Positions 5,728 to 6,902 of a DNA stretch of 6,902 bases are shown here, piece by piece. The DNA comes from Anaerolineae bacterium. Its GTDB lineage: Bacteria; Chloroflexota; Anaerolineae; B4-G1; SLSP01. Within the stretch, counting starts at the first letter, position 1; each line of letters starts with the position of its first letter. The position numbers and the translations under genes are program-made. The stretch is from NCBI GenBank assembly GCA_016934645.1, contig JAFGSL010000282.1, positions 1-6,902 of the forward strand, given 5' to 3'. The notes below the pieces were generated by a model, which did not search any database, was not told the DNA's origin, and was given only the letters and a program-made list of their open reading frames with translations.

Positions 5728-5759
5728 CAACGCAACAATCGGGATCGCCAGCAAGATGA
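5724..5759 (+). other. Possible remnant start of a lost gene (11 codons)
   Basis: An ATG overlaps the GH4 stop as ATGA, the common arrangement of translationally coupled operon genes. It opens a frame, MTTQQSGSPAR, that ends after 11 codons. The downstream DNA is a repeat-rich intergenic region. It could be the stump of a deleted operon gene or simple chance. Confidence 0.15.
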
Positions 5760-5783
5760 CTTTGCGATTATGGAAAGAAAATT

Positions 5784-5855
5784 GTACACGGATTCACACG
5801 GATTCCAGGGATTCTTTAACGAAAAAATCCGTGTGTTCTGTGAGAATCCGTGTAC
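5784..5855. repeat. Large inverted repeat built from ACACGGATTC units
   Basis: The left side has the decamer ACACGGATTC twice in tandem (5786-5795, 5796-5805), followed by a degenerate third copy CAGGGATTC (5806-5814). The right side carries the reverse complements: AATCCGTGT (5826-5834) and GAATCCGTGTAC (5844-5855). GTACACGGATTC (5784-5795) and ACACGGATT (5796-5804) pair perfectly with these, with a nine-base bulge (5835-5843) on the right and a loop of 21 bases. The flanks AATT and TAAATT extend the symmetry. There is no U-tract, so it is not a standard terminator. It looks like a dispersed palindromic intergenic element of REP or MITE type. Confidence 0.7.
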
Positions 5856-5879
5856 TAAATTGTAGAATACCTTCGATTA

Positions 5880-5906
5880 TTGCAAAATGTAAATCTCGGC
5901 TAAAAT
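5880..5906 (+). promoter_or_regulatory. Putative promoter of the xylulokinase gene
   Basis: TTGCAA (5880-5885) and TAAAAT (5901-5906) are separated by 15 bases, a little short of the ideal. The predicted start near 5913 leaves a leader of about 33 bases ending in GGAGG (5937-5941). No operator palindrome for a xylose repressor is apparent to me. The rest of 5728-5945 holds the inverted repeat and no gene. Confidence 0.45.
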
Positions 5907-5945
5907 AAAGCCATCAAGGAAACATCACAAACCCCTGGAGGACTC

Positions 5946-6902
5946 ATGACCAAAAATCTGTTTCTCGGCATCGACATTTCTACCACGGGCGCGAAAGCCC
6001 TGTTGATGGACGCAACCGGCACCGTCGTGACGACAGCCACGACCGCACTGCCGCTCTCCACACCCAAGCCGCTCTGGTCCGAGCAAGACCCGCACGATTG
6101 GTGGAACGGCATCGTGACGAGCATCCGGCAGGCGCTGGCACAGGCAAACGCCACCGGCGACGATGTGACCGCCATCGGCCTCACCGGGCAGATGCACGGC
6201 CTGACGCTGCTCGACAAAGACGGCGAAGTGCTGCGCCCCGCCATCCTGTGGAACGACCAGCGTACCGGCGCGCAATGCGACGAAATCCGCGCGCGCATCG
6301 GCAAGGAACGCCTCATCCAGATCACGGGAAACGACGCGCTCACCGGCTTCACCGCGCCCAAGATTCTGTGGGTGCGCGAGCACGAACCGGAGGTCTACGC
6401 GAAAGGCGCGCATATCCTGCTGCCCAAGGACTACGTCCGCTACAAGCTCACCGGCGATTACGCCTGCGACAAGGCCGGCGGCGCGGGCACGATTTTGTTC
6501 GACGTGAAAGCGCGCGACTGGTCGCCGGAGGTGTTGGAAAAGTTAGAGATCCCCGCCGAATGGATGCCCAAGACGCACGAAGGCCCCGAAGTGACCGGCG
6601 TGATCAGCGCGGAAGCGGCGGCCCTGACCGGCCTCAAGGCGGGCACGCCCGTCGTGGGCGGCGGCGGCGACCAGGCAGCGGGCGCGGTGGGCGTCGGCGC
6701 GGTTGAGCCGGGTATTGTGGGCTTGGTGCTGGGCACGTCGGGCGTGGTGTTTGCGTCCACGGACGCGCCCTACATCGAGAAAGACGGGCTGCTGCACGCC
6801 TTCTGCCACGCCGTCCCCGGCGCGTGGCACCTGATGGGCGTGATGCTCTCGGCGGCGGGCAGCCTGCAATGGCACCGCGACACGCTCGCGCCCGGCGTCA
6901 GC
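5946..6902 (+). CDS. xylB: Xylulokinase (FGGY family), N-terminal 319 residues; 3' end outside window
   Basis: The frame runs from the ATG at 5946 to the window edge without a stop. Xylulokinase phosphorylates D-xylulose with ATP to xylulose 5-phosphate in the cytoplasm, the entry to the pentose phosphate pathway. LFLGIDISTTGAKALLMD (5-22) is the first phosphate-binding motif of the actin-like fold. GQMHGLTLLD (81-90) is the substrate-binding segment diagnostic for xylulokinases among FGGY kinases, and AILWNDQRT follows it. GGGGDQAAGAVG contains the probable catalytic Asp242, and LGTSGVVF binds ATP phosphate. About 180 residues of a normal protein of roughly 500 are missing. GGAGG lies four bases before the start. 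With the GH10 xylanase upstream, it completes a route from xylan to central metabolism, assuming xylose isomerase is encoded elsewhere. Confidence 0.93.
   Translation, partial: MTKNLFLGIDISTTGAKALLMDATGTVVTTATTALPLSTPKPLWSEQDPHDWWNGIVTSIRQALAQANATGDDVTAIGLTGQMHGLTLLDKDGEVLRPAILWNDQRTGAQCDEIRARIGKERLIQITGNDALTGFTAPKILWVREHEPEVYAKGAHILLPKDYVRYKLTGDYACDKAGGAGTILFDVKARDWSPEVLEKLEIPAEWMPKTHEGPEVTGVISAEAAALTGLKAGTPVVGGGGDQAAGAVGVGAVEPGIVGLVLGTSGVVFASTDAPYIEKDGLLHAFCHAVPGAWHLMGVMLSAAGSLQWHRDTLAPGVS

Noticed and set aside
5784..5855. CRISPR array or iteron-type origin
   Set aside because: The units are ten bases, tandem without spacers and arranged as an inverted repeat; there are no cas or replication genes nearby.
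5900..6413. Two overlapping minus-strand frames opposite xylB
   Set aside because: Antisense to conserved xylulokinase signatures and over its RBS; no domains visible.
6098..6706. Plus-strand 202-residue frame inside xylB in another phase
   Set aside because: Arg-rich product typical of a shifted GC-rich frame; the xylulokinase frame from 5946 holds all family motifs.

Overview
The window looks like part of a chromosome from a plant-polysaccharide-degrading bacterium. The carbohydrate genes are moderately GC-rich, and the style of the GH10, GH4 and sugar-kinase proteins suggests a Chloroflexota (Anaerolineae-like) relative. That taxonomic guess is inference from protein flavour only; there is no rRNA or marker gene here.

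Layout: (1) 2-535, the 3' end of a GH10 endo-xylanase gene, followed by a strong hairpin terminator. (2) 536-2700, a visibly AT-richer accessory block. It holds a doubtful 122-residue minus-strand ORF, a small DPPY-type DNA methyltransferase (+), and a convergent minus-strand gene whose product joins an N-terminal XRE helix-turn-helix to a PD-(D/E)XK-like nuclease domain. The two genes overlap by 17 bp at their 3' ends. Together they look like a restriction-modification module whose nuclease carries its own regulator. (3) 2716-3621, a PfkB-family sugar kinase. (4) 3631-4354, a HigB-HigA type II toxin-antitoxin module with a palindrome in its promoter and an apparently leaderless toxin start. 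(5) 4378-5727, a GH4 NAD-dependent glycosidase with a CHEI active-site motif, close to the CHEV motif known from alpha-galacturonidases. (6) 5728-5945, an intergenic region with a large inverted repeat made of ACACGGATTC units. (7) 5946-6902, the 5' two-thirds of a xylulokinase gene (xylB).

The metabolic genes fit plant cell-wall use. The xylanase cuts xylan, GH4 removes an alpha-linked (probably uronic acid) sugar, PfkB phosphorylates a sugar or sugar acid, and xylulokinase feeds xylulose into the pentose phosphate pathway. Two addiction-type modules (R-M and HigBA) sit between these genes. HigA ends 23 nt before the GH4 start, so the glycosidase may be read from the toxin-antitoxin promoter.

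The most interesting signals are the fused HTH-nuclease and a 17-bp sequence (15/17 identical) found upstream of both the nuclease and the methyltransferase. The copy before the nuclease lies exactly between a good -35 and -10, which suggests autoregulation by the fused HTH domain.
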